Shown here one piece after another: positions 53,994 through 64,000 of a DNA stretch of 64,000 bases (position 1 is the stretch's first letter; each line of letters starts with the position of its first letter). The position numbers were made by a program, and so were the translations under genes. This DNA comes from Vagococcus elongatus (GTDB lineage Bacteria > Bacillota > Bacilli > Lactobacillales > Vagococcaceae). Where the stretch lies: the NCBI RefSeq assembly GCF_003987645.1, contig NZ_NGKA01000006.1:1-64000 (forward strand), given 5' to 3'. The notes under the pieces are model-generated. The model was given only the letters and a program-made list of their open reading frames with translations. It was not told the origin of the DNA and did no database searches.

Positions 53994-54947
53994 ATGACTG
54001 AAAAATTCCATCACGTAACAGTGCTTTTAGAAGAGACTGTTGACAACATTGTGAATGACCCAGATGGTATTTATGTCGATTGTACTTTGGGAGGAGCAGG
54101 ACATAGCACTTATTTGTTATCGAAACTTTCAAACAAAGGGCATCTTTACGCCTTCGATCAAGATCAGCTAGCAATTGATCACGCAAAAGAAAAACTAGCT
54201 CCTTTTGTTGAAAAAAATCAAGTCACATTTATTAAAAAGAACTTTAAATATCTTCGAGAAGAACTAGAAAAGCTTGACATTAGTCAGGTGAATGGGATTA
54301 TATATGACCTAGGCGTTTCCTCACCGCAATTAGATGAGATAGAACGCGGCTTTAGTTATCATCATGACTCGCCTCTTGATATGCGCATGAATCAGCAGTC
54401 GGAGTTGACTGCCAGAGATGTGGTAAATGACTACAGTTACGAAAAACTGGTTAAGATTTTTTTTCGTTATGGCGAAGAAAAGTTTTCCAAACAGGTAGCT
54501 CGCCAAATTGAAAAAAAGAGGGCTGACAAACCAATTGAAACGACTGGAGAACTAGTCGAAATCATTAAAGAAGCTATACCGGCTCCGGCTAGAAGAAAGG
54601 GCGGTCATCCGGCAAAGAGAATTTTCCAAGCCGTTCGTATTGAAGTGAATGACGAACTTTCTGTTTTAGAGGAATCTTTGGAGCAGGCCATCGAACTTTT
54701 GAAACCAACGGGTCGATTGGGAGTGATCACATTTCATTCTCTGGAAGATCGACTAGTAAAAAATATTTTTAAAGAAAACAGCAAACCTAAAGAAACACCT
54801 CATGGGTTGCCGGTGTTACCGGATGACTATCAACCAGTGTTGAAGCTGGTCAATAGGAAACCAATAGTGGCTTCCGAAGAGGAACTGGCAGATAACAACC
54901 GTTCAAGAAGTGCTAAATTAAGAGTGGTTGAAAAAAATATGTTATGA
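53994..54947 (+). CDS. rsmH: 16S rRNA m4C1402 methyltransferase RsmH
   Basis: This 317-residue enzyme methylates N4 of C1402. Typical parts are [53 protein letters not shown] (quoted in part) and [11 protein letters not shown]. Confidence 0.96.
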   Translation: MTEKFHHVTVLLEETVDNIVNDPDGIYVDCTLGGAGHSTYLLSKLSNKGHLYAFDQDQLAIDHAKEKLAPFVEKNQVTFIKKNFKYLREELEKLDISQVNGIIYDLGVSSPQLDEIERGFSYHHDSPLDMRMNQQSELTARDVVNDYSYEKLVKIFFRYGEEKFSKQVARQIEKKRADKPIETTGELVEIIKEAIPAPARRKGGHPAKRIFQAVRIEVNDELSVLEESLEQAIELLKPTGRLGVITFHSLEDRLVKNIFKENSKPKETPHGLPVLPDDYQPVLKLVNRKPIVASEEELADNNRSRSAKLRVVEKNML

Positions 54948-54965
54948 AAGGAAGGAGAAGAAAGA

Positions 54966-55343
54966 ATGGCAGAGCCAAATAGAGTTGACTATTATGAAAA
55001 TCATTATTCTAATGACCGAAAAGAAACAACTGAAGAAGTTGTCATTTATCAACAACCAGTCAGCCGATTGCGTAAAATTTCCAAAATGGAAAAAGTTGTT
55101 TTTGGAATTCTGGTATTGTTTCTTCTAGGAGTTTCCGGACTAACAATACAACTATCAAATAGGATTGCACAACAAGAGCAGAATATCGCAACCATACAAG
55201 AAGAAAAAGAAAACTTGCGTGGAGACGTCAGAGAACTGGAACAAGAAAAAGGTGAACTTTCCAGACCTGAGCGCTTGAAAAATGCTGCTGAAAAAGAAGG
55301 ACTTGAAAAGAATGAAGAGAACATAAGGAATGTGACAGAGTAA
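54966..55343 (+). CDS. ftsL: Cell division protein FtsL
   Basis: This 125-residue bitopic protein has a cytoplasmic head (1-38), one membrane span (about 43-60, VVFGILVLFLLGVSGLTI) and an outer coiled coil (about 65-110). FtsL partners DivIB and DivIC in the divisome. The stop overlaps the next ATG by one base. Confidence 0.92.
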   Translation: MAEPNRVDYYENHYSNDRKETTEEVVIYQQPVSRLRKISKMEKVVFGILVLFLLGVSGLTIQLSNRIAQQEQNIATIQEEKENLRGDVRELEQEKGELSRPERLKNAAEKEGLEKNEENIRNVTE

Positions 55344-57235
55344 TGTGGAGAAAATGGCAAAATTTTATTAGACAGAAAGGCACTAACCCACAGTTGAATC
55401 GGCGAAAGTTCGCAACGCTGCTGTTTGGAGCTGCCATTGGTGTTTTTTTCATCTTTGTTGCCAGATTTAATTATATTGTCTTAGTCGGGAAGGTTGGTCA
55501 AACTTCTCTGGACAGAAAGACCCAGGAATTATATCAAGGTAGTAGCGTAGTGAAAGCAAAGCGGGGCACCATCTATGATCGTGATGGCGAAGTAATTGCT
55601 GAGGACGCTACTTCTTATTCGTTATACGCTGTTTTAGATGAAGAATATTTGGGACAAAGCAAAACAGGTAAAAATAAAGATCGTGAAAAATTATTTGTTC
55701 AAGAAAAAGATAAGAATAATGTCGCTGAAATTCTAGAGAGTAATACAAACTTAGGGGCAAGTTATGTGTTGGAACAACTTAACAAAAATCAAAAGCAAGT
55801 AGAATTTGGTCCTGACGGAAAGCAGCTTTCTATCGAACAAAAAAATTCAATTGAAAAAGAATTGGAAGCATTAGAGATAAAAGGGGTTTATTTTAATGAA
55901 CACGTGACAAGGTCTTATCCAAATGAAGTTTTTTCATCTCATTTAGTGGGCTTTGCACAGTTCCCTAAAAATGAAGATGAGGAATTGGATGAAACTAAAG
56001 GATTAGTTGGACAAATGGGAATCGAGCAGGCTGAAAACGACTTGCTGGCAGGAGAAAATGGTGAAATCGAATATCTGAAAGATAAAAACCAGAGGGAAAT
56101 CCCGACCACACGTATCGTAAAAAAAGAAGCAAAAGATGGAAAAGATATATATACGACATTGGATGTCAGTCTAGGGCTATATTTGGAAGATAAGATGAAT
56201 GAGGTTCAGGAAAAGTATAATCCTTATGAAATGACAGCTATGTTGGTAGAAGCCAAAACAGGAAACATTGTGGCTGCCTCTCAGCGGCCGACATTTAATC
56301 CGGAAACTAAAGAAGGTTTGGAAGGAAATACAGATGTCATCGATGAAATCGAGGAGACAGATGAATCTGATGAAGAAGGTATTCAGTGGTACAATTTGTT
56401 GACTCAAATGCCCTTTGAACCGGGCTCCACGATGAAAGCTTTCACTGTTGCTTCTTCCATAGATTTGGGTCAATTTGACCAAAACGGTTTTGTAAAAACC
56501 GGAGTACGTGAATTTGAAGATGGAACAAAAATTTATGACTGGGACAACAAAGGTGTTGGAACAGTCACCTATCGACAAGCCTTTGCTTATTCCAGTAACG
56601 TTGCCATGATTACACTACAAGAGAGAATGGGTACGCAATGGGAGGACTATATCAAACGCTTTGGTTTTTTACAGCCTACGGGAACCAACTTGTTAAATGA
56701 AAATCCCGGATATTTACCAGACATGACTAACGTGATTAATGCAGCGAATACATCTTTTGGTCAAGGGATTTCTGTGACACCTTTTCAGATGGTTCAAGGT
56801 TACACGGCTATTGCGAATCAAGGGACGATGTTAAAGCCTAACTATATTAAAAAGATTGTTGATGGAGACAAAAAAACGACAGAAATCGGTCCGAAAGCAG
56901 TTGGACAACCAATTTCAGAAACAACGGCCAGCCAGACGCTGGACTTGATGACTTCTGTAGTGGAAGATAAAGACTATGGGACGGGTCAAAATTTTGGCAT
57001 AGAAGGATACCGGGTATCAGCAAAAACGGGTACGGCACAAATTTTTAACAACAAAAAGGGTGCTTACTATAAGGACAGATATATTTTTTCAGTAGCGCAA
57101 ATCGCTCCTACTGAAGATCCTAAGTACATCATGTACGTCACAGTTAAATTGGATAATACCGTTGGAGGCGGAGAGGTCGTTGCTGAAATCTCCAATCCGG
57201 TTTTGAAAATGGCTTTAGATTTAGACACAAAATAA
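55343..57235 (+). CDS. Division penicillin-binding protein (class B, PBP2X/FtsI type) without PASTA domains
   Basis: This 630-residue transpeptidase makes septal peptidoglycan cross-links. One N-terminal membrane span (about 24-42), a dimerisation domain, then the active-site triad: Ser362 in GSTMK, SSN at 417-419 and KTG at 561-563. Homologues in enterococci and streptococci have two C-terminal PASTA domains and reach about 710-750 residues; this one stops after the transpeptidase domain (LKMALDLDTK) and mraY begins 47 bp later, leaving no room for them. Confidence 0.92.
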   Translation: MWRKWQNFIRQKGTNPQLNRRKFATLLFGAAIGVFFIFVARFNYIVLVGKVGQTSLDRKTQELYQGSSVVKAKRGTIYDRDGEVIAEDATSYSLYAVLDEEYLGQSKTGKNKDREKLFVQEKDKNNVAEILESNTNLGASYVLEQLNKNQKQVEFGPDGKQLSIEQKNSIEKELEALEIKGVYFNEHVTRSYPNEVFSSHLVGFAQFPKNEDEELDETKGLVGQMGIEQAENDLLAGENGEIEYLKDKNQREIPTTRIVKKEAKDGKDIYTTLDVSLGLYLEDKMNEVQEKYNPYEMTAMLVEAKTGNIVAASQRPTFNPETKEGLEGNTDVIDEIEETDESDEEGIQWYNLLTQMPFEPGSTMKAFTVASSIDLGQFDQNGFVKTGVREFEDGTKIYDWDNKGVGTVTYRQAFAYSSNVAMITLQERMGTQWEDYIKRFGFLQPTGTNLLNENPGYLPDMTNVINAANTSFGQGISVTPFQMVQGYTAIANQGTMLKPNYIKKIVDGDKKTTEIGPKAVGQPISETTASQTLDLMTSVVEDKDYGTGQNFGIEGYRVSAKTGTAQIFNNKKGAYYKDRYIFSVAQIAPTEDPKYIMYVTVKLDNTVGGGEVVAEISNPVLKMALDLDTK

Positions 57236-57282
57236 TAATAAGACCTAAAAAGAATTTTAGATGGAAATAGGAGCAATCTAGT

Positions 57283-58248
57283 ATGGAATGGACACAAGTT
57301 TTTTTACCTATAGCAGTAAGCTTTGCGATTACCATTAATGTTATGCCCTTTTTTATCGGATACTTTCAGATGAAAAAGCAGGGACAGCAAATCAGAGAAG
57401 AAGGTCCTAAATGGCATAATGTCAAAGCTGGGACACCGACGATGGGTGGCGTGGTCTTCTTGTTTGGTATTTTTGTGACTTCGCTACTTAGCGGAGCTAT
57501 TACACATCAGCTGACCCCAACGTTGCTGGGCTTATTATTCATTCTATTTTTATATGGTGCCATCGGTTTTTTAGACGATTTTATAAAAATCTTTAAAAAG
57601 CGCAACATGGGATTGACTTCTCTTCAAAAACTGATTGCTCAAGTTGTTGGGGGGATTATTTTTTTCTTAGTTTTATCTCAACAAGCAAGCACATTTGTTG
57701 TGACCTTGCCTGTAATTGGTGAGATTAGTTTAGGTTTGTTTTATGGCTTGTTTATTATTATCTGGTTAGTCGGTTTTTCTAATGCTGTCAACCTAACAGA
57801 CGGTCTGGATGGTCTGGTGGCAGGTTTAGGGATGATTTCTTTCAGCACTTATGCTATTATTGCTTGGAATCAGGCCCAATTAGATGTTTTATTGATTTGT
57901 TTAGCAACTATTGGCGGATTATTAGGCTTTTTCTTGTTTAATAAGAAACCAGCTAAAATATTTATGGGAGATGTTGGTTCTTTAGCATTAGGCGGTCTCC
58001 TAGCGGGTATTTCTATCATGTTAAAACAAGAGTGGACCTTGCTGTTGATCGGCTTTGTCTATGTTGTTGAAACAGCAAGCGTGATGCTCCAAGTCGCATC
58101 GTTTAAGCTGACAGGCAAAAGGATTTTTAAAATGGCACCAATTCATCATCATTTTGAAATGCTTGGCTGGTCGGAGTGGAAAGTAAACATTGTGTTCTGG
58201 ATTATCGGGTTGATTATGTCCACATTGACATTAGTTATCTTATATTAA
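57283..58248 (+). CDS. mraY: Phospho-N-acetylmuramoyl-pentapeptide transferase MraY
   Basis: This 321-residue membrane enzyme makes lipid I. About ten membrane spans; catalytic motifs FLDDFIKIFKKRN, NLTDGLDGL and HHHFEMLGWSE are present. Confidence 0.97.
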   Translation: MEWTQVFLPIAVSFAITINVMPFFIGYFQMKKQGQQIREEGPKWHNVKAGTPTMGGVVFLFGIFVTSLLSGAITHQLTPTLLGLLFILFLYGAIGFLDDFIKIFKKRNMGLTSLQKLIAQVVGGIIFFLVLSQQASTFVVTLPVIGEISLGLFYGLFIIIWLVGFSNAVNLTDGLDGLVAGLGMISFSTYAIIAWNQAQLDVLLICLATIGGLLGFFLFNKKPAKIFMGDVGSLALGGLLAGISIMLKQEWTLLLIGFVYVVETASVMLQVASFKLTGKRIFKMAPIHHHFEMLGWSEWKVNIVFWIIGLIMSTLTLVILY

Positions 58249-58300
58249 AATGAAAACTTGGGAATAGATGATATTGCAAAATCAGGAGGAGTTGAATAGG

Positions 58301-59674
58301 ATGAAAGTTGTGAAAAAATATGACAACATAAAAGTTTTAGTCTTAGGGCTGGCTAAGAGTGGCTTGAGCGCAGGAAAATTATTGCATCAGCTTGGAGCCA
58401 TCGTAACAGTCAATGACGGTAAAGACTTTGATGAGAATCCAGAAGCCCAGCAGCTATTGGCTCTAGGCGTCAAGGTTATCACAGGAAGTCATCCTACTGA
58501 ACTGCTTGATGAAGATTTTGAACTCGTGGTTAAAAATCCGGGTATTCCTTATGATAATCCGATGGTAGTAAAGGCCCTTGATAAAGGTTTGCCAGTAATT
58601 ACCGAAGTAGAATTGGCTTATCAAATCTCCGAAGCTCCTATTATCGGGATTACGGGAACTAATGGAAAAACTACTACCACGACTATGATTGCCCAAGTAT
58701 TAAATGAAGGAAGAGAAAGACAATTTGCTTATCTGGCAGGCAATATCGGAAAGGTAGCTAGTCAGGTAGCTCAAAGTGTGACCGAAGAAAATGTGATGGT
58801 CACAGAATTGTCAAGTTTTCAACTGATGGGTATTGAAGAATTTCATCCCCAAGTGGCGGTAATCACTAATTTATATGAGGCCCATCTGGATTACCATAAA
58901 AACAGGGGAAATTATATTTCTGCTAAGTGGCAGATTCAAAAAAATATGACCCCTTCAGACCACCTAATCTTAAATTTCGATCAAAAAGAACTCAGGGATT
59001 TAAGTAAGAAAACAAGAGCCAGTATTCTACCGTTTTCTAGGAAAGATACATTAAGTAATGGTGTGTATATCAAGCATGGTGAAATTTTCTATCAAGAAGA
59101 AAAAATCATGAATAGTGCCGATCTTGGTGTTCCGGGTGAACATAATCTAGAAAATGCCTTAGCTGCAATTGCTGTTGCAAAACTTTATGGTGTTTCTAAT
59201 GCAGTGATCAAAAAGTCATTAAGTACCTTTTCTGGAGTAGCCCATCGTTTAGAATATGTAGGCATTGTAGCAGGAAGAAAAGTTTATAATGATTCGAAAG
59301 CCACGAATATCCTTGCTACCGAAACAGCCCTTCATTCTTTTGAGAATCAAAAAAATCAGGTAATCTTAATCGCTGGCGGGCTGGACCGAGGAAATGACTT
59401 TGAGAGTCTTGAAAAATCGCTGGCTGGAATCAAAGCGGGAGTATTTTATGGCGAAACGAAAAATAAATTAATGAAAACAGCACAAGACGTGGGGATTCAG
59501 CTCATAGAAAAGACAGATGTTCTAGACGAGGCGGTCCAAGCAGCATTTGATTTTTCAGAGCCGGGAGATATTATCTTGTTTTCACCAGCTTGTGCCAGTT
59601 GGGACCAATTCACGAATTTTGAAATTCGTGGGGACAAGTTCAAAACTTTGATTAAAAATTTGGAAAAAGAGTAG
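58301..59674 (+). CDS. murD: UDP-N-acetylmuramoyl-L-alanine:D-glutamate ligase MurD
   Basis: This 457-residue ligase adds D-Glu to UDP-MurNAc-Ala. The ATP loop is GITGTNGKTTTTT; NPGIPYDNP and ELSSFQL are typical. The ATG at 58301 follows AGGAGGAG; the frame upstream to 58268 has no ribosome site. Confidence 0.96.
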   Translation: MKVVKKYDNIKVLVLGLAKSGLSAGKLLHQLGAIVTVNDGKDFDENPEAQQLLALGVKVITGSHPTELLDEDFELVVKNPGIPYDNPMVVKALDKGLPVITEVELAYQISEAPIIGITGTNGKTTTTTMIAQVLNEGRERQFAYLAGNIGKVASQVAQSVTEENVMVTELSSFQLMGIEEFHPQVAVITNLYEAHLDYHKNRGNYISAKWQIQKNMTPSDHLILNFDQKELRDLSKKTRASILPFSRKDTLSNGVYIKHGEIFYQEEKIMNSADLGVPGEHNLENALAAIAVAKLYGVSNAVIKKSLSTFSGVAHRLEYVGIVAGRKVYNDSKATNILATETALHSFENQKNQVILIAGGLDRGNDFESLEKSLAGIKAGVFYGETKNKLMKTAQDVGIQLIEKTDVLDEAVQAAFDFSEPGDIILFSPACASWDQFTNFEIRGDKFKTLIKNLEKE

Positions 59675-59683
59675 GGATCTTTA

Positions 59684-60769
59684 ATGAAGCTATTAGTATC
59701 AGGCGGAGGAACAGGCGGACATGTCTATCCCGCAACCTCATTAATACAATATGTCAAAGCGGTGGAGCCGGATTCGCAATTTCTCTATATTGGTACTGAA
59801 AACGGACTGGAGAAAAAGATAGCCGAAGATGCCAAGATACCCTTTGAGTCCATAGATATTCAAGGCTTTCGTCGCAGCTTGTCTTTAGAAAATATCACGA
59901 CGGTAAAGAAGTTTTTAGTCAGCTTGAAGGAAAGTAAAAAAATACTAAAAAAATTTCAACCAGACCTAGTTGTGGGGACGGGCGGGTATGTTTGTGCCCC
60001 AGTCGTCTACGCGGCACATCAACTAGGCATTCCAACTCTGATTCATGAACAAAACAGCGTGCCCGGAATTGCCAATAAGTTCTTGTCGAAATATACAGAT
60101 AAAGTTGCTATTTGTTTTGATGAAGCTGCCAGTTTTTTCCCTGAGAAAAAAGTTGTGTTGACGGGAAATCCTCGAGCACAAGAGGTAGCTGAAGTAAGTC
60201 CTAGCCGTATTTTGGAGACTTACGCATTAGATCCTGAAAAAAAGACTGTATTGATTTTCGGAGGTAGCCGGGGAGCGTATTCCATGGCTAAAGCCGTAAC
60301 GGAAATTTTGGAAGAATTGAATCAGCGTGATTACCAGACATTGATCGGTACAGGAAACTTATACTACAAAGAAATGGTTACCCAATCGAAAGGGATGCAT
60401 CTGACTAATGTTAAAATAGTTCCTTACATTGAGTCAATGGCACAGGTACTGGCAAGTATCCAACTTGTGGTTGGAAGGGCAGGGGCAACTTCTATTGCCG
60501 AAATAACCGGTGTCGGTTTGCCTTCACTGTTGATACCCAGTCCCAATGTGACCAATGATCATCAAACCAAGAATGCCCAGTCTTTGGTCAAAAAAGGTGC
60601 CGCGGAAACATTAAAAGATAACGAACTTTCAGGCAAACTCTTGTTGAAAAAAATTGATGCCCTGATGTTAGATGAAGAAAAGCTTTCAACAATGAGCAAG
60701 GCTTCAAAAAGTATGGGCATGCCTGATGCAGCCGAGAGGTTATACCTGCTGCTAAAAGAAATACAATAG
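59684..60769 (+). CDS. murG: UDP-GlcNAc:lipid I transferase MurG
   Basis: This 361-residue membrane-surface glycosyltransferase makes lipid II. GGGTGGHVYPATS opens it, HEQNSVPGIANK and GRAGATSIAEI (donor site) follow. Confidence 0.97.
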   Translation: MKLLVSGGGTGGHVYPATSLIQYVKAVEPDSQFLYIGTENGLEKKIAEDAKIPFESIDIQGFRRSLSLENITTVKKFLVSLKESKKILKKFQPDLVVGTGGYVCAPVVYAAHQLGIPTLIHEQNSVPGIANKFLSKYTDKVAICFDEAASFFPEKKVVLTGNPRAQEVAEVSPSRILETYALDPEKKTVLIFGGSRGAYSMAKAVTEILEELNQRDYQTLIGTGNLYYKEMVTQSKGMHLTNVKIVPYIESMAQVLASIQLVVGRAGATSIAEITGVGLPSLLIPSPNVTNDHQTKNAQSLVKKGAAETLKDNELSGKLLLKKIDALMLDEEKLSTMSKASKSMGMPDAAERLYLLLKEIQ

Positions 60770-60789
60770 AAATTGAGGAGGTAAGTCTT

Positions 60790-61935
60790 GTGGGAATTAA
60801 TAAAAAGCAAACTGATAATGATTCTGAAAATAATAAGAAACTTACTCCTTGGCAGCAAGAGAATTTAAAGTACCTTGAACAAGAAGGAAAAGAACCTCAA
60901 TGGTTGGAGACCCCAAAAGAAGAAGAGGTAGAGAAGTTATCTTTTAAGGGGCAGGACAGTGATGCATCTGATCATTCAAAAGAGAAAAAAGTTGAGGTAG
61001 GAAATACAAAATTTATTTTGCTTGAAACTTCTGATGAAGAGCTAGATGATGACGAAGGCGAAGAAAAGGTATCCCATGAAAAAGATGAGGATACCCCAGA
61101 AAAACTTAAAGAATTACCAAAGTCAAAATCATTTGCAGACAAGCTGCCAAAAATGAAAGAAAAACGGCGACATCGTTTAAAGCGTCGCTTACTATTGATT
61201 GTTGGTATTTTTGGGGTAGCGACTCTTGCTCTGATTTATTATGTTTCTCCTATCAGCAAATTAAGCGCTCTGGAAATTGCAGGAAATGAAAAAGTTTCCG
61301 AAGAAGCCATTGCGATGTCAACTAAATATAAAAAAGACCAATTTTTTTGGGAAGCCTATTTTGACTCTAAGGCTCTAGACGATGTCAAAAAAAACAACCC
61401 GAGAATCAAATCGGTGAATCGCAGCATCAGCCATATTAATAATATTTTATTAACAGTGGAAGAATATAAAGAAGTTGCCTATGCTAAGAAAGAAGGTGCC
61501 TTTTTCCTGATATTGGAAAATGGGTTGATTCTTGATGAAGAAGTAGAACAAACCCATCAGGGATTTCCGGTTTTCACCAATTTTGAAAATGGTGACAAGT
61601 TAGAAAAAATGATGTCGATTTATCACGATCTAGATCAAGCTATGCAGGACAATATTATTGAGGTCATTTTGTCGCCGACAGAGCATAATGTCAATCGGGT
61701 GGTCATTAGATTAAAAGATGAAAACCAGATTATCGGTTCTGTAATGAATTTAGATGAAAAAATTGGTTATTATCATGAAGTTGCTAGTCAAATGTCAGAA
61801 CCTGGTGTAGTAGACATGGAAGCAGGTGTTTTTACCTACTCTTTTGCAACCAAAGAATCCTATGAACAAGAGAAAGTAAAAAGAGAAGAACAAGAAAAAT
61901 TAGAGAATCAAGAAGACTTAGAAAATACGGAATAA
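60790..61935 (+). CDS. divIB: Cell division protein DivIB (FtsQ)
   Basis: This 381-residue bitopic protein has a long charged cytoplasmic region (1-128, acidic runs then RRHRLKRR), one membrane span (about 132-152) and an outer POTRA domain beginning SALEIAGNEKVSEEAI. The acidic C-terminal tail is low complexity. It starts with GTG at 60790 after GAGGAGG. Part of the FtsL-DivIC-DivIB complex. Confidence 0.92.
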   Translation: MGINKKQTDNDSENNKKLTPWQQENLKYLEQEGKEPQWLETPKEEEVEKLSFKGQDSDASDHSKEKKVEVGNTKFILLETSDEELDDDEGEEKVSHEKDEDTPEKLKELPKSKSFADKLPKMKEKRRHRLKRRLLLIVGIFGVATLALIYYVSPISKLSALEIAGNEKVSEEAIAMSTKYKKDQFFWEAYFDSKALDDVKKNNPRIKSVNRSISHINNILLTVEEYKEVAYAKKEGAFFLILENGLILDEEVEQTHQGFPVFTNFENGDKLEKMMSIYHDLDQAMQDNIIEVILSPTEHNVNRVVIRLKDENQIIGSVMNLDEKIGYYHEVASQMSEPGVVDMEAGVFTYSFATKESYEQEKVKREEQEKLENQEDLENTE

Positions 61936-61972
61936 ACAGAAAATATTAATGATTAATTTACGTTTTCTTGTT

Positions 61973-62000
61973 TTGTAATGTTTCCAATTTATGGTAGAAT
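61973..62000 (+). promoter_or_regulatory. Probable promoter of ftsA-ftsZ
   Basis: TTGTAA (61973-61978), 16-bp spacer, TAGAAT (61995-62000) with extended TGG; an internal promoter in the 158-bp gap before ftsA. Confidence 0.6.
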
Positions 62001-62093
62001 TAGTAAGAGTAGGAATCTTTTGAATTTTAAGCTAAATTGATTAAAAATAAAACACTCAAAAAGTATGAAAATATGTAGGAGGGAGCACCTGTC

Positions 62094-63416
62094 ATGGCAA
62101 ACACAGGAATATACGTTGGCCTGGATATCGGAACTACATCGGTAAAAGTTGTGGTAGCTGAATATATCGAAGGACAAATAAATATTATTGGCGTTGGCAA
62201 TGCAAAGTCAGAGGGCTTGAGCAGAGGCATCGTTGTAGATATTGATAAAGCAGTCGCAACTATTAAACGCGCAATTAAACAAGCAGAAGAAAAATCAGGT
62301 ATTCAAATTAGGAGAGTAAATGTGGGGCTTCCTGCTAATCTCTTGGAAGTAGAGCAATGCGAAGGAATGATCGCAGTCAGTACAGAGTCTAAAGAAATTA
62401 CTGACGAAGATGTCAGAAATGTGGCATCGGCAGCAATCGTTCGGTCCACACCGCCGGAACGTCAAATCATCACTATCATTCCACGAGAATATAAAGTGGA
62501 TGGCTTTGACGGAATCAAAGACCCTAGAGGGATGATCGGTGTCCGCTTAGATATGAAAGGTCTTGTTTACACCGGACCAAAAACCATTATTCACAACATC
62601 AAAAAGTGTGTGGAAAAAGCTGGTTTACAATTGGACGAGATGGTCATCACCCCATTGGCATTAGCTGAGTCTATTTTATCAAGTGGTGAAAAAGATTTTG
62701 GGACTATTATCATCGATATGGGCGGCGGTCAAACGACGACGGCTGTCATGCACGAACATCAATTAAAATTCACTAATGTGGAGCAAGAGGGCGGCGAATA
62801 TGTCACGAAAGATATTTCCGTTGTGCTTAATACTTCCTTGACTAATGCGGAAGCATTGAAGATTAATTATGGAGATGCTTATCCGGAAAGAACTTCTTCT
62901 TCTGAAGAGTTTCCTGTAGATGTTATTGGTCAAAATGACCCAATAAAAGTGGACGAACGTTATCTTTCTGAAATAATCGAAGCACGTGAAGAACAAATCC
63001 TGACAAAAGCTAGAGAGGCATTAGCTGAGATTGATTCTTTGGATTTACCGGGCGGAGTCGTTTTGTCAGGGGGCAATGCTAGTCTTCCGGGAGTAGTTGA
63101 ACTGGCTTCTGATGTTTTAGGCGTTCATGTCAAGCTTCATGTACCTAATCACATGGGGTTGCGAAATCCGATTTTTGCTAATGCTATCAGCATTGTAGAA
63201 TACGCGGCCCAACTAAGCGAAATTCATCAAATTTCAAAATATGCTGTGACAGGAACTAAAGCAGCACCGGAAAGTTCTTATCAGCAGACACAAGAGCCTG
63301 CGGAACAAGTAAGACAAGAACAGCCGCCAGCTTATGATGATTATCCAGAGGAAGAAAAATCTGGAAAGAAAATGTCGGATAAAGTGAAAGGCTTCATTTC
63401 AAATATTTTTGACTAA
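62094..63416 (+). CDS. ftsA: Cell division protein FtsA
   Basis: This 440-residue actin-like protein tethers FtsZ to the membrane. GLDIGTTSVKVVVAE (phosphate loop), IIIDMGGGQTT and VVLSGGNASLPG are present; a linker rich in Gln, Pro and Glu (about 390-425) leads to a C-terminal amphipathic helix (KVKGFISNIFD) for membrane binding. Confidence 0.96.
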   Translation: MANTGIYVGLDIGTTSVKVVVAEYIEGQINIIGVGNAKSEGLSRGIVVDIDKAVATIKRAIKQAEEKSGIQIRRVNVGLPANLLEVEQCEGMIAVSTESKEITDEDVRNVASAAIVRSTPPERQIITIIPREYKVDGFDGIKDPRGMIGVRLDMKGLVYTGPKTIIHNIKKCVEKAGLQLDEMVITPLALAESILSSGEKDFGTIIIDMGGGQTTTAVMHEHQLKFTNVEQEGGEYVTKDISVVLNTSLTNAEALKINYGDAYPERTSSSEEFPVDVIGQNDPIKVDERYLSEIIEAREEQILTKAREALAEIDSLDLPGGVVLSGGNASLPGVVELASDVLGVHVKLHVPNHMGLRNPIFANAISIVEYAAQLSEIHQISKYAVTGTKAAPESSYQQTQEPAEQVRQEQPPAYDDYPEEEKSGKKMSDKVKGFISNIFD

Positions 63417-63440
63417 TCAATATGGGAGGATAAAGCAAAA

Positions 63441-64000
63441 ATGGAATTTACAATAGATAACCACATGGAAGACGGCGCTGTAATCAAAGTTATTGGCGTA
63501 GGCGGCGGCGGTGGCAATGCTATCAACAGAATGATTGATGAAAACGTAAAAGGCGTTGAATTCATCGTTGCTAATACAGATGTTCAAGCATTAAGAGATA
63601 GCAATGCAGAGACTCTTATTCAATTGGGACCTAAATATACTCGCGGTCTTGGCGCCGGTTCTCAACCCGATGTTGGGAAAAAAGCTGCTGAGGAAAGCGA
63701 AGAACAAATTTCTGAAGCTCTAGAAGGCGCAGACATGATTTTCATTACAGCGGGAATGGGCGGAGGCACAGGAACAGGTGCTGCCCCTGAAGTTGCTCGT
63801 ATCGCTAAAAATCTTGGTGCTTTGACAGTTGGTGTAGTGACTCGTCCGTTTAGTTTTGAAGGACCAAAACGCGGCCGCTATGCAGCAGAAGGTATTTCAG
63901 CATTAAAAGAAAATGTTGATACACTATTGATTATATCTAATAATCGACTGCTGGAAGTTGTTGACAAAAAGACACCGATTTTAGAAGCTTTTAAAGAAGC
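63441..64000 (+). CDS. ftsZ: Cell division protein FtsZ (3' end outside window)
   Basis: The first 186 residues of the tubulin-like ring protein are here. The nucleotide site shows [14 protein letters not shown], the glycine loop [12 protein letters not shown] (about 108-119) and NTDVQAL. Start after GGGAGGA. The frame is open to the window edge. Confidence 0.97.
   Translation, partial: MEFTIDNHMEDGAVIKVIGVGGGGGNAINRMIDENVKGVEFIVANTDVQALRDSNAETLIQLGPKYTRGLGAGSQPDVGKKAAEESEEQISEALEGADMIFITAGMGGGTGTGAAPEVARIAKNLGALTVGVVTRPFSFEGPKRGRYAAEGISALKENVDTLLIISNNRLLEVVDKKTPILEAFKE

Overview
The window comes from a low-GC Gram-positive coccus of the order Lactobacillales, most likely an enterococcus or close relative (Enterococcaceae such as Enterococcus or Vagococcus). 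The evidence is the gene order mraZ-rsmH-ftsL-pbp-mraY-murD-murG-divIB-ftsA-ftsZ, the mptR/EIIB/EIIAB/EIIC/EIID/manO mannose PTS locus, a MurA2-Rho-L31B block, an EfrAB-like ABC exporter pair and an L27 with a Prp-cleaved N-terminus. The genus cannot be settled from this sequence alone.

Layout. 1-1.4 kb (minus): 5' part of a MucBP-repeat surface protein with an odd internal LPKTG sorting motif. 1.7-9.1 kb: two plus-strand transcription units for uptake and breakdown of an amino sugar, most simply galactosamine or N-acetylgalactosamine: a mannose-class PTS (EIIA, YajC-like protein, EIIB, EIIC, EIID), then a GntR regulator, AgaS deaminase/isomerase, tagatose-6-phosphate kinase and tagatose-1,6-bisphosphate aldolase. 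Both units start with the same palindromic operator. 9.1-10.7 kb: an IS91-family transposase and a small zinc-ribbon ORF. 10.9-18.9 kb: DUF1054 protein, BrnQ transporter, a TetR-controlled heterodimeric ABC exporter and a VOC-family protein. 19.2-28.1 kb: housekeeping block (murA2, rho, rpmE2, fbp, an O-methyltransferase, tRNA-Arg, a TetR regulator, rplU-prp-rpmA). 28.2-30.7 kb (minus): a hypothetical protein, a GNAT acetyltransferase and an orphan amidoligase-like protein.

31.2-38.0 kb: the sigma-54 activator MptR and its target mannose/glucose PTS operon, behind a clear -24/-12 promoter. 38.3-42.0 kb: a DeoR regulator divergent from a class II aldolase and a fructose-type EIIABC, with a perfect 12-bp inverted repeat between them. 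42.2-43.5 kb: an OsmC protein behind a cre-like site and an Asp/Glu racemase. 43.6-52.5 kb: conserved block pepQ-efp-yqhY-nusB-folD-xseA-xseB-ispA-tlyA-argR-recN. 52.7-64 kb: a 34-residue DUF4044-like membrane peptide, DUF3397 protein and the division and cell-wall cluster, cut by the window edge inside ftsZ.

The strongest points for a second look are the LPXTG-anchor/MucBP in-frame fusion, the orphan amidoligase, a FolD lacking several family motifs, a division transpeptidase without PASTA domains, the operator pair of the amino-sugar regulon, the possible dual role of the hairpin between mptR and its operon, and the kinase-less aldolase/fructose-PTS unit. I did not find a defence system, CRISPR array, prophage or biosynthetic cluster.
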